From: Phytohabitans houttuyneae
GTDB taxonomy: Bacteria > Actinomycetota > Actinomycetes > Mycobacteriales > Micromonosporaceae
DNA length: 64,000 nt
Direction of reading: 5' to 3'
Assembly: GCF_011764425.1 (NCBI RefSeq)
Contig: NZ_BLPF01000002.1
Coordinates: forward strand, 558,997 to 622,996
Shown: one piece after another, positions 46,452 through 54,749 of the stretch
Layout: each line of letters begins with the position of its first letter
Numbering within the stretch: position 1 is the first letter of the stretch
Notes under the pieces: generated by a model
Told to the model about the DNA's origin: nothing
Databases searched by the model: none
Seen by the model: only the letters and a program-made list of their open reading frames with translations
Program-made: the position numbers and the translations under genes

Positions 46452-47080
46452 GCCGCGAGGTCCTCGATCTCCAGCTGCCGGCGGAAGGCCGCCATGGACG
46501 CGGCCGTCCTGGCGCCGCGGCGGGGGTGTGCGTTGCCGGTGGGCGCGGGAAGCATGAGGGACGCGATGCGTTCCGCGTCGGCGGTGGCCAACAGGCGGCG
46601 GCCGGTGAGGATCTCCGCCACCATCCGGCGATGTGTGGCCAGCGCGGCGCTTTCGCCGGCGCCGTGGTGGACCCACGGCGCCAGAAGCAGGACGGCCTGC
46701 CACCCCTCCAAGCCGGTGAAGAGCTTGAAGGAGCGGTCGTCGCGGGGCACCTCGAACACCGTCGACCGCTCGGCGACGGCCCGCAGGTCGCTCCAGGTCA
46801 GGCACGGCTGGTACCGCCGGGTCGGCCGCCGCCGGCCGAGCCGGTGCCGCTCCCCGACCTCGAGGCCGTCGAACGTGCCGTCCGGGCGGCTGCGGCACAA
46901 GCTCAGCTCGCTCCAGCCGGCCCGCACGTCAAACCTCAGCCACAGGTACCAGCCGGTCTGCTGCGGCATGACGAGCGACCCCGAGTCGCAGTACCCGGCG
47001 AGCTTCTCCGCGAGCCGCGGGTGGGGGTCGTCGAACGCGTACCACCGCCAGAAGTCCGTCCGGTCCATGGTCACGGACAT
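46445..47080 (-). CDS. Conserved hypothetical protein
   Basis: About 211 residues from the ATG at 47080 (an ATG at 47068 and a GTG at 47101 are alternatives; none has a clear ribosome site). It begins 'MSVTMDRTDFWRWYAFDDPH' and contains 'GWYLWLRFDVRAGWSELSLC' and 'DRSFKLFTGLEGWQAVLLLA'. Trp-rich, no membrane segment, no family I can name. The stop overlaps that of the SPOUT gene tail to tail by seven bases. Confidence 0.6.
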   Translation of the reverse strand: MSVTMDRTDFWRWYAFDDPHPRLAEKLAGYCDSGSLVMPQQTGWYLWLRFDVRAGWSELSLCRSRPDGTFDGLEVGERHRLGRRRPTRRYQPCLTWSDLRAVAERSTVFEVPRDDRSFKLFTGLEGWQAVLLLAPWVHHGAGESAALATHRRMVAEILTGRRLLATADAERIASLMLPAPTGNAHPRRGARTAASMAAFRRQLEIEDLAAQ

Positions 47081-47115
47081 GACGGTGTGGGATGTCCGCA
47101 CGGAAGGCGCCCGGG

Positions 47116-48918
47116 TCAGCTGTAGCTCAGGCCGTGCCCGAACGGGTAGAGGGCGCCCGTGCCGTCGGCCCGGGGGATCGTGACCGGCAGCCGGCCGCGC
47201 GGGCTGATCTCACCGAAGATGGCGCGGGTCAGCGCCTCGATGGATCCGGCCGTGTAGCCGTAGGTCGCCAGGTAGGTCGGCGCCGCGGTGAGGCGCGAGA
47301 TGTCGTACGGGTTGCGCATCCCCGCCACGACGACCGGCTTGCCCGTGGCGAGCAGCGCCGTGACAAGTGCCTGCTGGGCGGCCGCCGACGCGGTGGGCAG
47401 GCCGGTCGTGAGGTCGACGCTGGCCGCGTTGTTCGTCGACACCACCACCAAGTCGTTCGCCATGGCCGCCGCGACCGCCGCGTCGATCCGCGCAAGCGCC
47501 GGCGTCAGGCCCGTCTCCACCACCGTGACGGCCTGCCCGCGGCGGCCGATCGCCTCGCCGAGCGTGCGGGTCGTGGTCACACCCCAGCCGGTCACGAGTA
47601 CGTTGCGCGGGTCGCGGGGGAGCGGCAACAGGCCGGCGTCGTTCTTGACGAGGGTGGTCGTGTGGTCGCTGATGGTCTGCGCGTCCGCGAGGTGGTCCGC
47701 CGCGCCCACGACCGTCTCCGCCCGGTCGGCGTCGACGAACGGCTGCGCGAACAAGCCCCGCTTGTACTTCAGGCTCAGGATGCGGCGTACCGAATCGTCC
47801 AGCCGCCGTTTCGAGATCTCGCCGGTGCGGACGGCGTCGAGCACCGCCTGGAACGCGACGTCGGTCTGCGGTGCCAGCACGAGCTGGTCGGCGCCGGCCT
47901 TGAACGCCTCGACCGGTGCCACATCCGGCGGGTACGTGCTCGTCGCGCCGCCCATGTCGAGCGCGTCGGTGACGATGAGCCCGTCGTAGTCGAGCTCGCC
48001 GCGCAGCAGCCCGGTGAGGATCGGCTTGGACATCGTCGCGGGTGCGCCGCTGGGATCGACCGAACGGAGCACCACGTGCGCCGTCATGATCGTGTCAACG
48101 CCCTCGCGGATGGCCGCCCGGAACGGCGGCAGGTCGATCGCCTTGAGCTGCGCGCGCGTGTGCGTCACCTCGGGAAGGCCGAAGTGACTGTCCACTGTGG
48201 TGTCACCATGCCCGGGGAAGTGCTTGGCGACCGCGGCCACACCACCGTCGTGGTAGCCGTCGACCTGCGCGGCGACGAGGTCGGCGACGAGCTTCGGATT
48301 CTCGCCGATCGACCGTACGCCGATCACGGGGTTTGCGGGGTTGACGTTGACGTCAGCGACCGGCGCGTAGTTCTGGTTGATGCCGACGGCGGCCAGCTCG
48401 GCGCCGATCACCTCGGCCGAGCGGCGCGCGTCGGCCGGCGACCGCCCGGCACCGAGCGCCATGTTGCCGGGCATGGCGGTGGCCGGCGCTGACAGCCGGA
48501 AGACCAGCGCGCCGCCCTCCTGGTCGGTGGAGATCAGCAGCGGGACGGGCTTGCGCTGCCCGAGCGCGGCCGCCTGCAGGCCGTTGGAGAGCGTGGCGAT
48601 CTGCCGCGGGTTTTGCACGTTGTCGGGACCGCGGGCGGCGGTGTAGTAGATGATCCCGCCCGGCTTGTACTTGTCGACGACCTGCGCGGGCGTGTCCACG
48701 CCGTACAACCTCTGGTTGCCGGCGGCCGCGGCCGGGGTCACGGTGTTGGCGTCCTGCCCGTACACCTCGAGGACGAAAAGCTGCCCGACCTTCTCCTCCA
48801 GCGTCATGTGCCGGATGAGGCGGTCCACCGGCTTTCCTCCGGCGGCTGCGGGTGCTGCGGACGATGCTACGAGCACGCCCACCGTGGCAACGGCGACACC
48901 GACCCGACGACTCCACAT
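47116..48918 (-). CDS. Secreted GH3 beta-N-acetylhexosaminidase-like enzyme
   Basis: About 600 residues. Signal peptide (about 1-27, ending 'APAAAG'), then the GH3 TIM barrel with 'KHFPGHGDTTVDSH' (H237 in the GHG) as in NagZ-type enzymes, in which this His serves as acid/base partner, and the nucleophile D318 in 'LIVTDALDM'. A C-terminal alpha/beta domain ends 'ALYPFGHGLSYS'. It probably removes N-acetylglucosamine or related sugars from chitin or cell-wall fragments outside the cell. The ATG at 48918 follows a TATAGT -10 box by seven bases and no Shine-Dalgarno site, which indicates a leaderless mRNA. A TTG six codons upstream is less likely. Confidence 0.88.
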   Translation of the reverse strand: MWSRRVGVAVATVGVLVASSAAPAAAGGKPVDRLIRHMTLEEKVGQLFVLEVYGQDANTVTPAAAAGNQRLYGVDTPAQVVDKYKPGGIIYYTAARGPDNVQNPRQIATLSNGLQAAALGQRKPVPLLISTDQEGGALVFRLSAPATAMPGNMALGAGRSPADARRSAEVIGAELAAVGINQNYAPVADVNVNPANPVIGVRSIGENPKLVADLVAAQVDGYHDGGVAAVAKHFPGHGDTTVDSHFGLPEVTHTRAQLKAIDLPPFRAAIREGVDTIMTAHVVLRSVDPSGAPATMSKPILTGLLRGELDYDGLIVTDALDMGGATSTYPPDVAPVEAFKAGADQLVLAPQTDVAFQAVLDAVRTGEISKRRLDDSVRRILSLKYKRGLFAQPFVDADRAETVVGAADHLADAQTISDHTTTLVKNDAGLLPLPRDPRNVLVTGWGVTTTRTLGEAIGRRGQAVTVVETGLTPALARIDAAVAAAMANDLVVVSTNNAASVDLTTGLPTASAAAQQALVTALLATGKPVVVAGMRNPYDISRLTAAPTYLATYGYTAGSIEALTRAIFGEISPRGRLPVTIPRADGTGALYPFGHGLSYS

Positions 48919-48925
48919 GCGAGGG

Positions 48926-48944
48926 ACTATACGCAACGTGTATA
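48926..48944 (-). promoter_or_regulatory. -10 box overlapped by a palindrome at the GH3 gene
   Basis: TATAGT on the minus strand (48926-48931) is positioned for a transcript beginning at or one base before the ATG at 48918. The palindrome TATACGCAACGTGTATA (48928-48944) overlaps it, with six of seven arm positions paired, and would be a natural repressor site. Confidence 0.6.
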
Positions 48945-48976
48945 CCGGAGGTAAATGCCAATCGATCTCCGCCTGG

Positions 48977-50008
48977 TCAGCTCCTGGACGTCTGCCGGCG
49001 GCGCACGATCGCGACGGCCGCCATGACGAGCGCCACGACCAGGATAAACAGCGGTACCGCCAGCGTCGGCCACGGCGAGCGGACGTACTCCGTGACGGTC
49101 ACGACCGCGCGGTGGGGCTCATCGGTGGCGGAGCGGGTGATGCGGATGTCGTCGGTGATCTGCGCCGGCGCGAAGTCGCCGTCGTAGCGGGTCAGGAAAC
49201 GCGTGCCGGTCAACGCCGCGGACAGCGTGGGGTACTGCGGATCCGGCTTCACCTCGCCCGCGAACGTCAGGTCGGGCGTGCTGCCCTCGGGCGCCGGGTT
49301 GCTGATGTCCACGCGGTGGTCGGCAAGCACGTACAGGCGCAGCGGCTGCTGGTCCTCGGCGGTGGCCGACAGCCGCATCGGGTAGACGGGCGCGTCGGTC
49401 TCGAAGGCCAGGCGCATCGGCGGCAGGCCGGCGGAGAGGCTGCCGGAGGTGGGGGCCAGCCGCACCGCGACGACGAGCCAACCCTCCTCCAGGTACGGCT
49501 TCAGCGCGCCGCCGAGGGCGGTGGGCAGCGTGAAGTCGTTGTCGGCGAGCCACTTCGTCACGGCGGTGGTGTCGGTGCCGGCGAGCTGGGCGACCTCGTA
49601 CGGCCCGATCTCGATGTGGTCGACGACGGTGGCACCGCCACCGGCCTGCGGGCCGCCGCCGGCGCCGTCCCCTTCCGCCGTCACCCGGCGTACCTTGACC
49701 TCCGGGCGGCTGATCCGGTCGAGCTCGGCGAAGAGCGCACCGTCGGCCACCTCGAAACGGGCGCGGGCGGGGACCGGCATCAGGAACGCCGCCTGGGTCG
49801 CCGTGGACCGCGCCTGTACCGAGAGTGTGATCGACTCTGTGCGGCCGCTCAGCTCGACCAGCGCGGTTTCCTGCTGCGCGCGCAGCTTGTCGTTGGCGAC
49901 GAATGCCCCGCAGGCGCAGGCGCCGGATATCGCGGGGTTGAGCCCCACCATCGCGACGGCGAGGGCGACCACCGCGGCGATGCGAACTGTCATGCGGGCG
50001 AATGTCAT
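48977..50008 (-). CDS. DUF2330 domain secreted/membrane-anchored protein
   Basis: About 343 residues. Signal peptide (about 1-30) then 'GACACGAFVANDKLRAQQE', the opening of DUF2330, whose members have Cys-rich starts after the signal. The extracellular domain of about 280 residues follows, then a single C-terminal helix ('LAVPLFILVVALVMAAVAIV') and a short 'RRRQTSRS' tail, so it is anchored with the domain outside. Function unknown. The ATG at 50008 was chosen; one at 49993 is also possible. Confidence 0.82.
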   Translation of the reverse strand: MTFARMTVRIAAVVALAVAMVGLNPAISGACACGAFVANDKLRAQQETALVELSGRTESITLSVQARSTATQAAFLMPVPARARFEVADGALFAELDRISRPEVKVRRVTAEGDGAGGGPQAGGGATVVDHIEIGPYEVAQLAGTDTTAVTKWLADNDFTLPTALGGALKPYLEEGWLVVAVRLAPTSGSLSAGLPPMRLAFETDAPVYPMRLSATAEDQQPLRLYVLADHRVDISNPAPEGSTPDLTFAGEVKPDPQYPTLSAALTGTRFLTRYDGDFAPAQITDDIRITRSATDEPHRAVVTVTEYVRSPWPTLAVPLFILVVALVMAAVAIVRRRQTSRS

Positions 50009-50154
50009 GGAGCGTCGGACGCTGGCGGCCGTGATCAGGTTCCAACGCCCGTCGCGCCCGTCGTGCTCCCGACCGTCCGCGGCGGCCGGTGGATCCGCCG
50101 CGATACCCTGCGCGGATGCCCGCCGGCCGGCTGATGACGGCCGCTGCTGGGCGT

Positions 50155-50775
50155 TCAGCGGAGCACGCGGTACGTCACGTGCGTGACCAGGCTCGCTGCC
50201 CGCGACCTCACCTGCTCCAGGTCCAGCCGCGGGACGCCTTCGAACAAGCGCGTGCCGGCGCCCATCGTGAACGGCACGATGTGCAGCCGTAGCGCGTCGA
50301 CGAGGCCGGCGGCGAGGTACTGGTTGATGGTGGTCGCGCCGCCGGCGATGGTGACGTCGCCGTCCCCGGCCGCGGCGCGGGCCTGTGCCAGAGCCGACTC
50401 GATGCCGTCGGTGACGAAGTGGTACGTGGTGCCGCCCTCCATCGGCTGCGGCTCGCGCGCGTGGTGGGTGAGCACGAAGACCGGGACGTGAAACGGCGGG
50501 TTGTCGCCCCACCATCCGTTCCAGGGGCGGTCCCACGCGCCTCGCACGGGCCCGAACATGTTGCGCCCCATGATGTACGCCTTCGCGGCGCGGAACTCCT
50601 CGACCTCCGCCTTGTTCTCCTCGGGCGTCTCGAACATCCAGGCGTGCAGCTTCTCGCCGGTGCCGTCGCTGCCGTCATCGCCGAACGGGCGTTCCTCGGT
50701 CTGGTCGTGCCCGGCCGAGTACCCGTCGATCGAAATCGTGATATCGCAGGTCACCGTGCCCAGGGGCGTGGTCAT
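50155..50775 (-). CDS. Dihydrofolate reductase-fold (RibD C-terminal-like) protein
   Basis: A 206-residue protein of the DHFR-fold family: 'TCDITISIDGYSAGHDQ' at the start, 'AKAYIMGRNMFGPVRGAW' near residue 70, and the NADPH loop 'DVTIAGGATTINQYL' near residue 150. GAGGAGGAC sits before the ATG at 50775. Substrate unknown. It belongs to the same broad family as 25379-25942 but the two differ clearly. Confidence 0.87.
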   Translation of the reverse strand: MTTPLGTVTCDITISIDGYSAGHDQTEERPFGDDGSDGTGEKLHAWMFETPEENKAEVEEFRAAKAYIMGRNMFGPVRGAWDRPWNGWWGDNPPFHVPVFVLTHHAREPQPMEGGTTYHFVTDGIESALAQARAAAGDGDVTIAGGATTINQYLAAGLVDALRLHIVPFTMGAGTRLFEGVPRLDLEQVRSRAASLVTHVTYRVLR

Positions 50776-50944
50776 CGCACCGTCCTCCTCGTAGCACCCG
50801 GTCGCCTTCGCGGACCGGCCAAGATCTCTCGTGCCGAGCCAACCATCGGCTGGCTTCATTTGTGCTTCACGCCCGGCGGCGTGTCGCGTGCCGGCGGCGA
50901 CGCCCGTCCAGTTCCTGGTAGGAGCCTTGGGGTCGAACGGCCGA

Positions 50945-50977
50945 GGGCTCCCGGACGCCGGCGACGTCCAGGAGCCC
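50945..50977 (-). terminator. Hairpin downstream of the DUF4097 gene
   Basis: A stem of 12 pairs with one internal mismatch (50945-50957 with 50965-50977) and a seven-base loop, 11 bases beyond the stop of the minus-strand DUF4097 gene. No T tail. Confidence 0.55.
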
Positions 50978-50987
50978 TTCGCGTAGC

Positions 50988-51824
50988 TCAGGCGGTCGCG
51001 CGGTGGATCACGATATCGTCCAGGCGCGTGCGGGCGAAGATCTTGACGTGCTCGCCGGCCTGGGCGGGGCTGTCCTGCGCGGGCAGGGAGTTGTGCACCG
51101 CTCCCTTCGTGCTCCGGGCGTCCACAGCGGCGCTGGTGCCCTCGCTGACGCCGATCTCGATGCCGCCGGACGCGTTCGCCAGGTCCGCTTCGCCGCGGCT
51201 CAGCTGCCCGATGCGGATGGGGCACTTGGCCGCCTTGGCGATGACGCTGCCGTCGGCGCGGTCGATGGTGAAGCTGCCGTTGGCGCCGTTGAGATCGATG
51301 TCGGACAGGGCGCGGCCGATCGAGACCTTGCCGTTCGAGCCCTGGTACTTCAGAACGCCGCCGACCTCGCCGATCCGCACGTCGGCCGCGCCGCCCTGGA
51401 AGGTGGCGGTCCCGGCGATGTGCCCGATCGTGACGCCACCGGTGGAGAGGTCTCCGCGCACCGCCGCGATGCGGTCGAGGTGGACCTGCCCGGATGACAT
51501 GTTGAGCTCGCAGTCGCCGAGCGCGCCGTCGGCGTGCACGTCGGACCACGCCGTGTACAGGGCAAGCCGGGACCCGGCCGGCAGCTCGACCGTGATGGCG
51601 ACCGAGCCGTTCTTGTCACCCGACTTCGTTGTCTTGATCGTCAGCTCGCCGTCGGCGAACTCGACCTTGGTCTTCTCGGCCACCTTCACGTCCGACGCGC
51701 TCTCGCGGTTGATGGGCTGGACGCGCACCACGGTGTCCAACCGGTCGCTGGCGGCGATCCGCACCTCGGCGCCGGCGGTGGTCAACGTGGCCGTGATCGG
51801 CTCTGGCGTGGCGAATGTTGGCAT
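50988..51824 (-). CDS. DUF4097 (adhesin-like beta-helix) protein
   Basis: A 278-residue protein with the repetitive beta pattern of DUF4097: 'TVVRVQPINRESASDVKVAE', then rungs such as 'GDLSTGGVTIGHIAGTATFQ', 'GGAADVRIGEVGGVLKYQGS' and 'NGSFTIDRADGSVIAKAAKC'. No signal peptide, so cytoplasmic. These proteins are often next to transcription regulators of the PadR or TetR type, but none is adjacent here. The ATG at 51824 follows GGAAGG. Function unknown. Confidence 0.85.
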   Translation of the reverse strand: MPTFATPEPITATLTTAGAEVRIAASDRLDTVVRVQPINRESASDVKVAEKTKVEFADGELTIKTTKSGDKNGSVAITVELPAGSRLALYTAWSDVHADGALGDCELNMSSGQVHLDRIAAVRGDLSTGGVTIGHIAGTATFQGGAADVRIGEVGGVLKYQGSNGKVSIGRALSDIDLNGANGSFTIDRADGSVIAKAAKCPIRIGQLSRGEADLANASGGIEIGVSEGTSAAVDARSTKGAVHNSLPAQDSPAQAGEHVKIFARTRLDDIVIHRATA

Positions 51825-51924
51825 TGTGGTGCCTTCCTGGGTTGTGGTTCGGGGTGTTCGATGCGCCAACGTTCGCGTGGTGTCCTGTCACGGGGCCGCC
51901 ACGCTGCCGGCCGGGCCGTGGTTT

Positions 51925-51946
51925 GGCGTGTCAGGGGCGTGTCAGG
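51925..51946. repeat. Perfect tandem 11-base repeat upstream of the DUF4097 gene
   Basis: GGCGTGTCAGG occurs twice head to tail, about 100 bases upstream of the DUF4097 start. On the minus strand each copy carries CTGACA, a -35-like hexamer. An eleven-base period places the copies on the same DNA face, suggesting cooperative protein binding. Confidence 0.6.
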
Positions 51947-52132
51947 GCAGTGACAGCCGGCCCGTCGAGGGTGGTCGCCATGACGGAGGGTCTTCTCCCC
52001 GCTGGGGGCTCAACGTCCGCCGGGCCGAAGACGCCGAACGGCGTCAGGGGCGGGATGCACGTCTGCAGCCGAACGGTTCGGGTCTCGGGATGGGCACGGG
52101 CTGCGGACCTGTCGCCGCAACTACTGACCTCG
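51947..52132. other. Non-coding gap after the hydrolase gene
   Basis: No gene is visible. The only structure is a small hairpin, GACGCC-GAAC-GGCGTC at 52030-52045, which may end the minus-strand hydrolase operon. Confidence 0.4.
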
Positions 52133-52942
52133 TCACCGGCGGAGGAAGCCCGACAGCAGTTGCCTGAAGTCGTCCGGGTGCTCGATCGCCGGCACGTGCC
52201 CGCATCGCCCGAACACGTGCAGACGGACATCGGCCAGGTGTTCCAGCAAGGGCAGGGCTGCCGTCCCGAGCGGGGTGACCCGGTCCTCGGCGCCGTGGAC
52301 GAGCAGCACGGGCGCGCGGACCCCGGCCAGCGTCTGCGCCGAGAGGGCGAGATCGTCGGCCCAACGTGCCCTGGGCGGAGGGAACAACGACGCGAACGCG
52401 GCCGCCCCCGCTCGCATCGCAGCCGCACGGGCGTCGACGGCCGGCTCGGTCACGAGCGCTTGGTCGTAAACGAGGCGGCTCAACATGTCTCGTGCCCCGA
52501 GCGGGCCGGCGGGGGCGGCCCAGATCGCGTCGAGATCGGCGGACAGCGGCGCCCCGGGAGCGCCCATCGTCGAGACCGCCACGACATGGGTGACCCGCTG
52601 GGGACGCGCGGCCGCCAACGCCAGCGCCACGGCACCGCCCATGGAGTGACCCATCACGGCGTAGTGCTCGAAGCCGAGAGTGTCCATCAGGCCCGCGGCC
52701 TGCTCCGTCCACAGCCGGAGCCCACCCCGGGAGCCCGCCGGGACTGGTGTACCGCCGAACCCGGCCTGGTCAGGAGCCACCAGGTGCCAGGACGTGCCCA
52801 GCGCCTCCGCCGTCGTCGCCCAGGCGCCGGACCCGGTCGTGCCGGGTCCGGAGCCGTGCAGCATCAGCACCGCGGGTCCGGTGCCGCTCTCCATGACGTG
52901 TACGGGTGAGCCGTCGACCGTGACGGTCCGAAGTGCCGTCAC
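52133..52942 (-). CDS. Alpha/beta hydrolase (meta-cleavage-product-hydrolase-like)
   Basis: A 269-residue alpha/beta hydrolase. The oxyanion motif 'LHGSGPG' (about 28-34) is typical of MhpC/HsaD-type C-C bond hydrolases. The triad is complete: S100 in 'GHSMGG', D220 in 'HGAEDRV' and H249 in 'GRCGHVP'. The start is GTG at 52942, 19 bases after the DJ-1/PfpI gene, so the two share a transcript. The true substrate is unknown; esters and haloalkanes are also possible for the fold. Confidence 0.88.
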   Translation of the reverse strand: MTALRTVTVDGSPVHVMESGTGPAVLMLHGSGPGTTGSGAWATTAEALGTSWHLVAPDQAGFGGTPVPAGSRGGLRLWTEQAAGLMDTLGFEHYAVMGHSMGGAVALALAAARPQRVTHVVAVSTMGAPGAPLSADLDAIWAAPAGPLGARDMLSRLVYDQALVTEPAVDARAAAMRAGAAAFASLFPPPRARWADDLALSAQTLAGVRAPVLLVHGAEDRVTPLGTAALPLLEHLADVRLHVFGRCGHVPAIEHPDDFRQLLSGFLRR

Positions 52943-52961
52943 CGGTGCAGGTCAGGTGTGC

Positions 52962-53531
52962 TCATGCCGATGCGGAGTTGACCGACTTCGAAAAGAGCTC
53001 CATCATCGCCCTGCCGAACTGCGGCATGTCGGGCCACCCCCGGCAGGAGACGAGGTTGCCGTCCACGACGTCGGGAGCGTCGATGACCGTCGCGCCCGCG
53101 TTTTCCATGTCGCCGGTGATGGGTGGGAAGCACGCGGTCTTTCGACCCTTCAGCAGCCCGTACACCGCGGGCACCTGCGCGCCGTGGCACACCAGCGCGA
53201 TCGGGAGGTCGCGCGCGAAGAAGTGCTCGGTGATGCGCCTGACGTCGGCGTCGACCCGGATCCACTCGGGGGCACGGCCACCGGGGATGATGAGGGCGTC
53301 ATAGCGCTCGACGTCGACCTCGGCCCACGGCACGTCGACCGGCAGCTTCCGGCCGTTCTTCTCCACGTAGGCATCGGAGTTGGGGTCGAACTCGTGGATG
53401 ACCAGCTGCACGTCGCGCATCGTCCGTGACGAGACGTCAACGTCCCAGCCGCCCTCCTGCACGCGGTAGTAGGGATACATGGTGTCGAGCTCCTCGGCGG
53501 CGTCGCCGGTCAGGAGCAGCGCTCTGGGCAA
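52962..53531 (-). CDS. DJ-1/PfpI family protein
   Basis: A 189-residue class I glutamine amidotransferase-like protein. The nucleophile Cys 115 is in 'IALVCHGAQV' and is followed by His, as in PfpI-type peptidases and glyoxalase III-like members; 'ALIIPGGRAPEW' lies near residue 80. The start is TTG at 53531 with GAGGAGAAG well placed. It follows the GntR gene by 84 bases. The intervening bases hold direct repeats (ATCGGATCGGATTGGATC on the minus strand), possibly its own promoter. Confidence 0.88.
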   Translation of the reverse strand: MPRALLLTGDAAEELDTMYPYYRVQEGGWDVDVSSRTMRDVQLVIHEFDPNSDAYVEKNGRKLPVDVPWAEVDVERYDALIIPGGRAPEWIRVDADVRRITEHFFARDLPIALVCHGAQVPAVYGLLKGRKTACFPPITGDMENAGATVIDAPDVVDGNLVSCRGWPDMPQFGRAMMELFSKSVNSASA

Positions 53532-53615
53532 CTGCTTCTCCTCGCATCTGGGGGCCGGGTGAGGCGATCCAATCCGATCCGATTCGAGTTAGCATTCCTC
53601 GGCCCAGCCCGCCCG

Positions 53616-54359
53616 TCAAGCCTGTACCGCCATTCCGTCCGCATCCTTGACCTCGTCGAACAGTCGCCGGAACCGCTCGCCGGACCGGAGGATGTGCCGA
53701 CGCATGGCGTAGGCGGCGGCGTCGGGGTCACGCGCGGCGATCGCGGCCAGAACCTCTTCGTGCTCGGCCATGGCCAGGTGGGTGACCTGGGTGTCGTGGA
53801 GCAGGCGGAACAGGTGCACGTGCGCGTGCAGGCGAGCGAGGGCCTCGCGGATGACCTGGTTTTCCGCGCTCAGGGCGATGAGATCGTGAAAAGCGGCGTC
53901 GCGTAGCCCGAAGGCGCCATAGGCCATGAGCCCCTCGCCCCCCTCCAGCTCCGCCATCTCCTCCAGCATTCGTTGCAGACCGGCCACCTGCTCCGAGGTT
54001 GCGCGTTCGGCGGATCTGCGCGCCGCTGCCGGCTCGAGAAGCAAGCGGACCTCGAGCATGTCCTCGAATCGGCGACGGGTGATTTGGGGGGGAATGCGGT
54101 AGCCAGCATGGGGCACACGCACGACCAGCCCTTCGGCCTCCATGCGGTTCAGGGCGTCCCGGATCGGTGTCTGCGAGACCCCCAGCTCTCGCGCCAGGAC
54201 GTCGATCGTGACGCGGGAGCCAGGCTCGATCCGCAGCGACATCAGCTGTCCGAGCAGCGTGTCGTACACCTCGTCGGCAAGCCGGCCGCGAGATCTTCCC
54301 GGCGGCGTCCCGCCCGTCATGGCCCCACGGCCTCGCGCGATCATCGCTTCGTCGTCCAT
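53616..54359 (-). CDS. GntR-family (FadR/FCD subfamily) transcriptional regulator
   Basis: A 247-residue repressor. The winged helix covers about 25-90 ('VTIDVLARELGVSQTPIRDA' and 'GLVVRVPHAGYRI'); the all-helical FCD effector domain covers about 100-235 with the metal-site His residues in 'FHDLIALSAEN' and 'HVHLFRLL' and 'AMAEHEEVLAAI'. FCD repressors answer to small organic acids or sugar acids. It diverges from the ABC importer and dehydrogenase genes across a 390-base gap and very likely controls them. Confidence 0.9.
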   Translation of the reverse strand: MDDEAMIARGRGAMTGGTPPGRSRGRLADEVYDTLLGQLMSLRIEPGSRVTIDVLARELGVSQTPIRDALNRMEAEGLVVRVPHAGYRIPPQITRRRFEDMLEVRLLLEPAAARRSAERATSEQVAGLQRMLEEMAELEGGEGLMAYGAFGLRDAAFHDLIALSAENQVIREALARLHAHVHLFRLLHDTQVTHLAMAEHEEVLAAIAARDPDAAAYAMRRHILRSGERFRRLFDEVKDADGMAVQA

Positions 54360-54397
54360 CGTGACGTGAGGTCCCTTCTAGCGTCTTCACGAACCTG

Positions 54398-54427
54398 TTG
54401 ACATCGGTCGCGACGCTGCTGCATGCT
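54398..54427 (+). promoter_or_regulatory. Candidate promoter of the ABC importer operon
   Basis: A perfect -35 box TTGACA (54398-54403) with an 18-base spacer leads to CATGCT (54422-54427). A candidate FadR-like operator, ATCGTATAGGA, lies just downstream (54442-54452), where a bound repressor would block elongation. Confidence 0.5.
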
Positions 54428-54749
54428 GACGCCCAGTCGAAATCGTATAGGAAACGTGACGGATGCTAGCCATCCTGCACCATCGCGGAACCGCCCACCA
54501 GCGCCCTACTTCGATCAACCAAAGCTCCCCCTGAGCATGCTCGACGTCCTGCTCGGTTCGCCACCGGGCCGCACGAGGACCGAAGGACGTCTCGACTGAC
54601 TAAACCCAGCACTTCGCGGCGTACTCGTGACGCCGGTCCGCGGGGCGGCTCCCGCGACAGCCCGGCAACACGCCTGAACCACCCCAGCAACCGCTCGGCG
54701 AAGCACGCGCGAGGCCCCTGAAGTCCCCACGCAGAAAGCAGGCAAGAAG
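54428..54749 (+). other. Long leader before the ABC importer operon
   Basis: About 320 bases with no convincing gene. It holds the partial FCD-type operator at 54442-54452 and otherwise nothing I can name; there is no clear riboswitch fold or terminator. The start codon at 54750 has only a weak ribosome site (GCAGGCAAG). Confidence 0.4.

Noticed and set aside
48928-48944. DasR (GlcNAc) operator at the GH3 gene
   Set aside because: The palindrome TATAC...GTATA does not match the ACTGGTCTAGACCACT-type DasR site.
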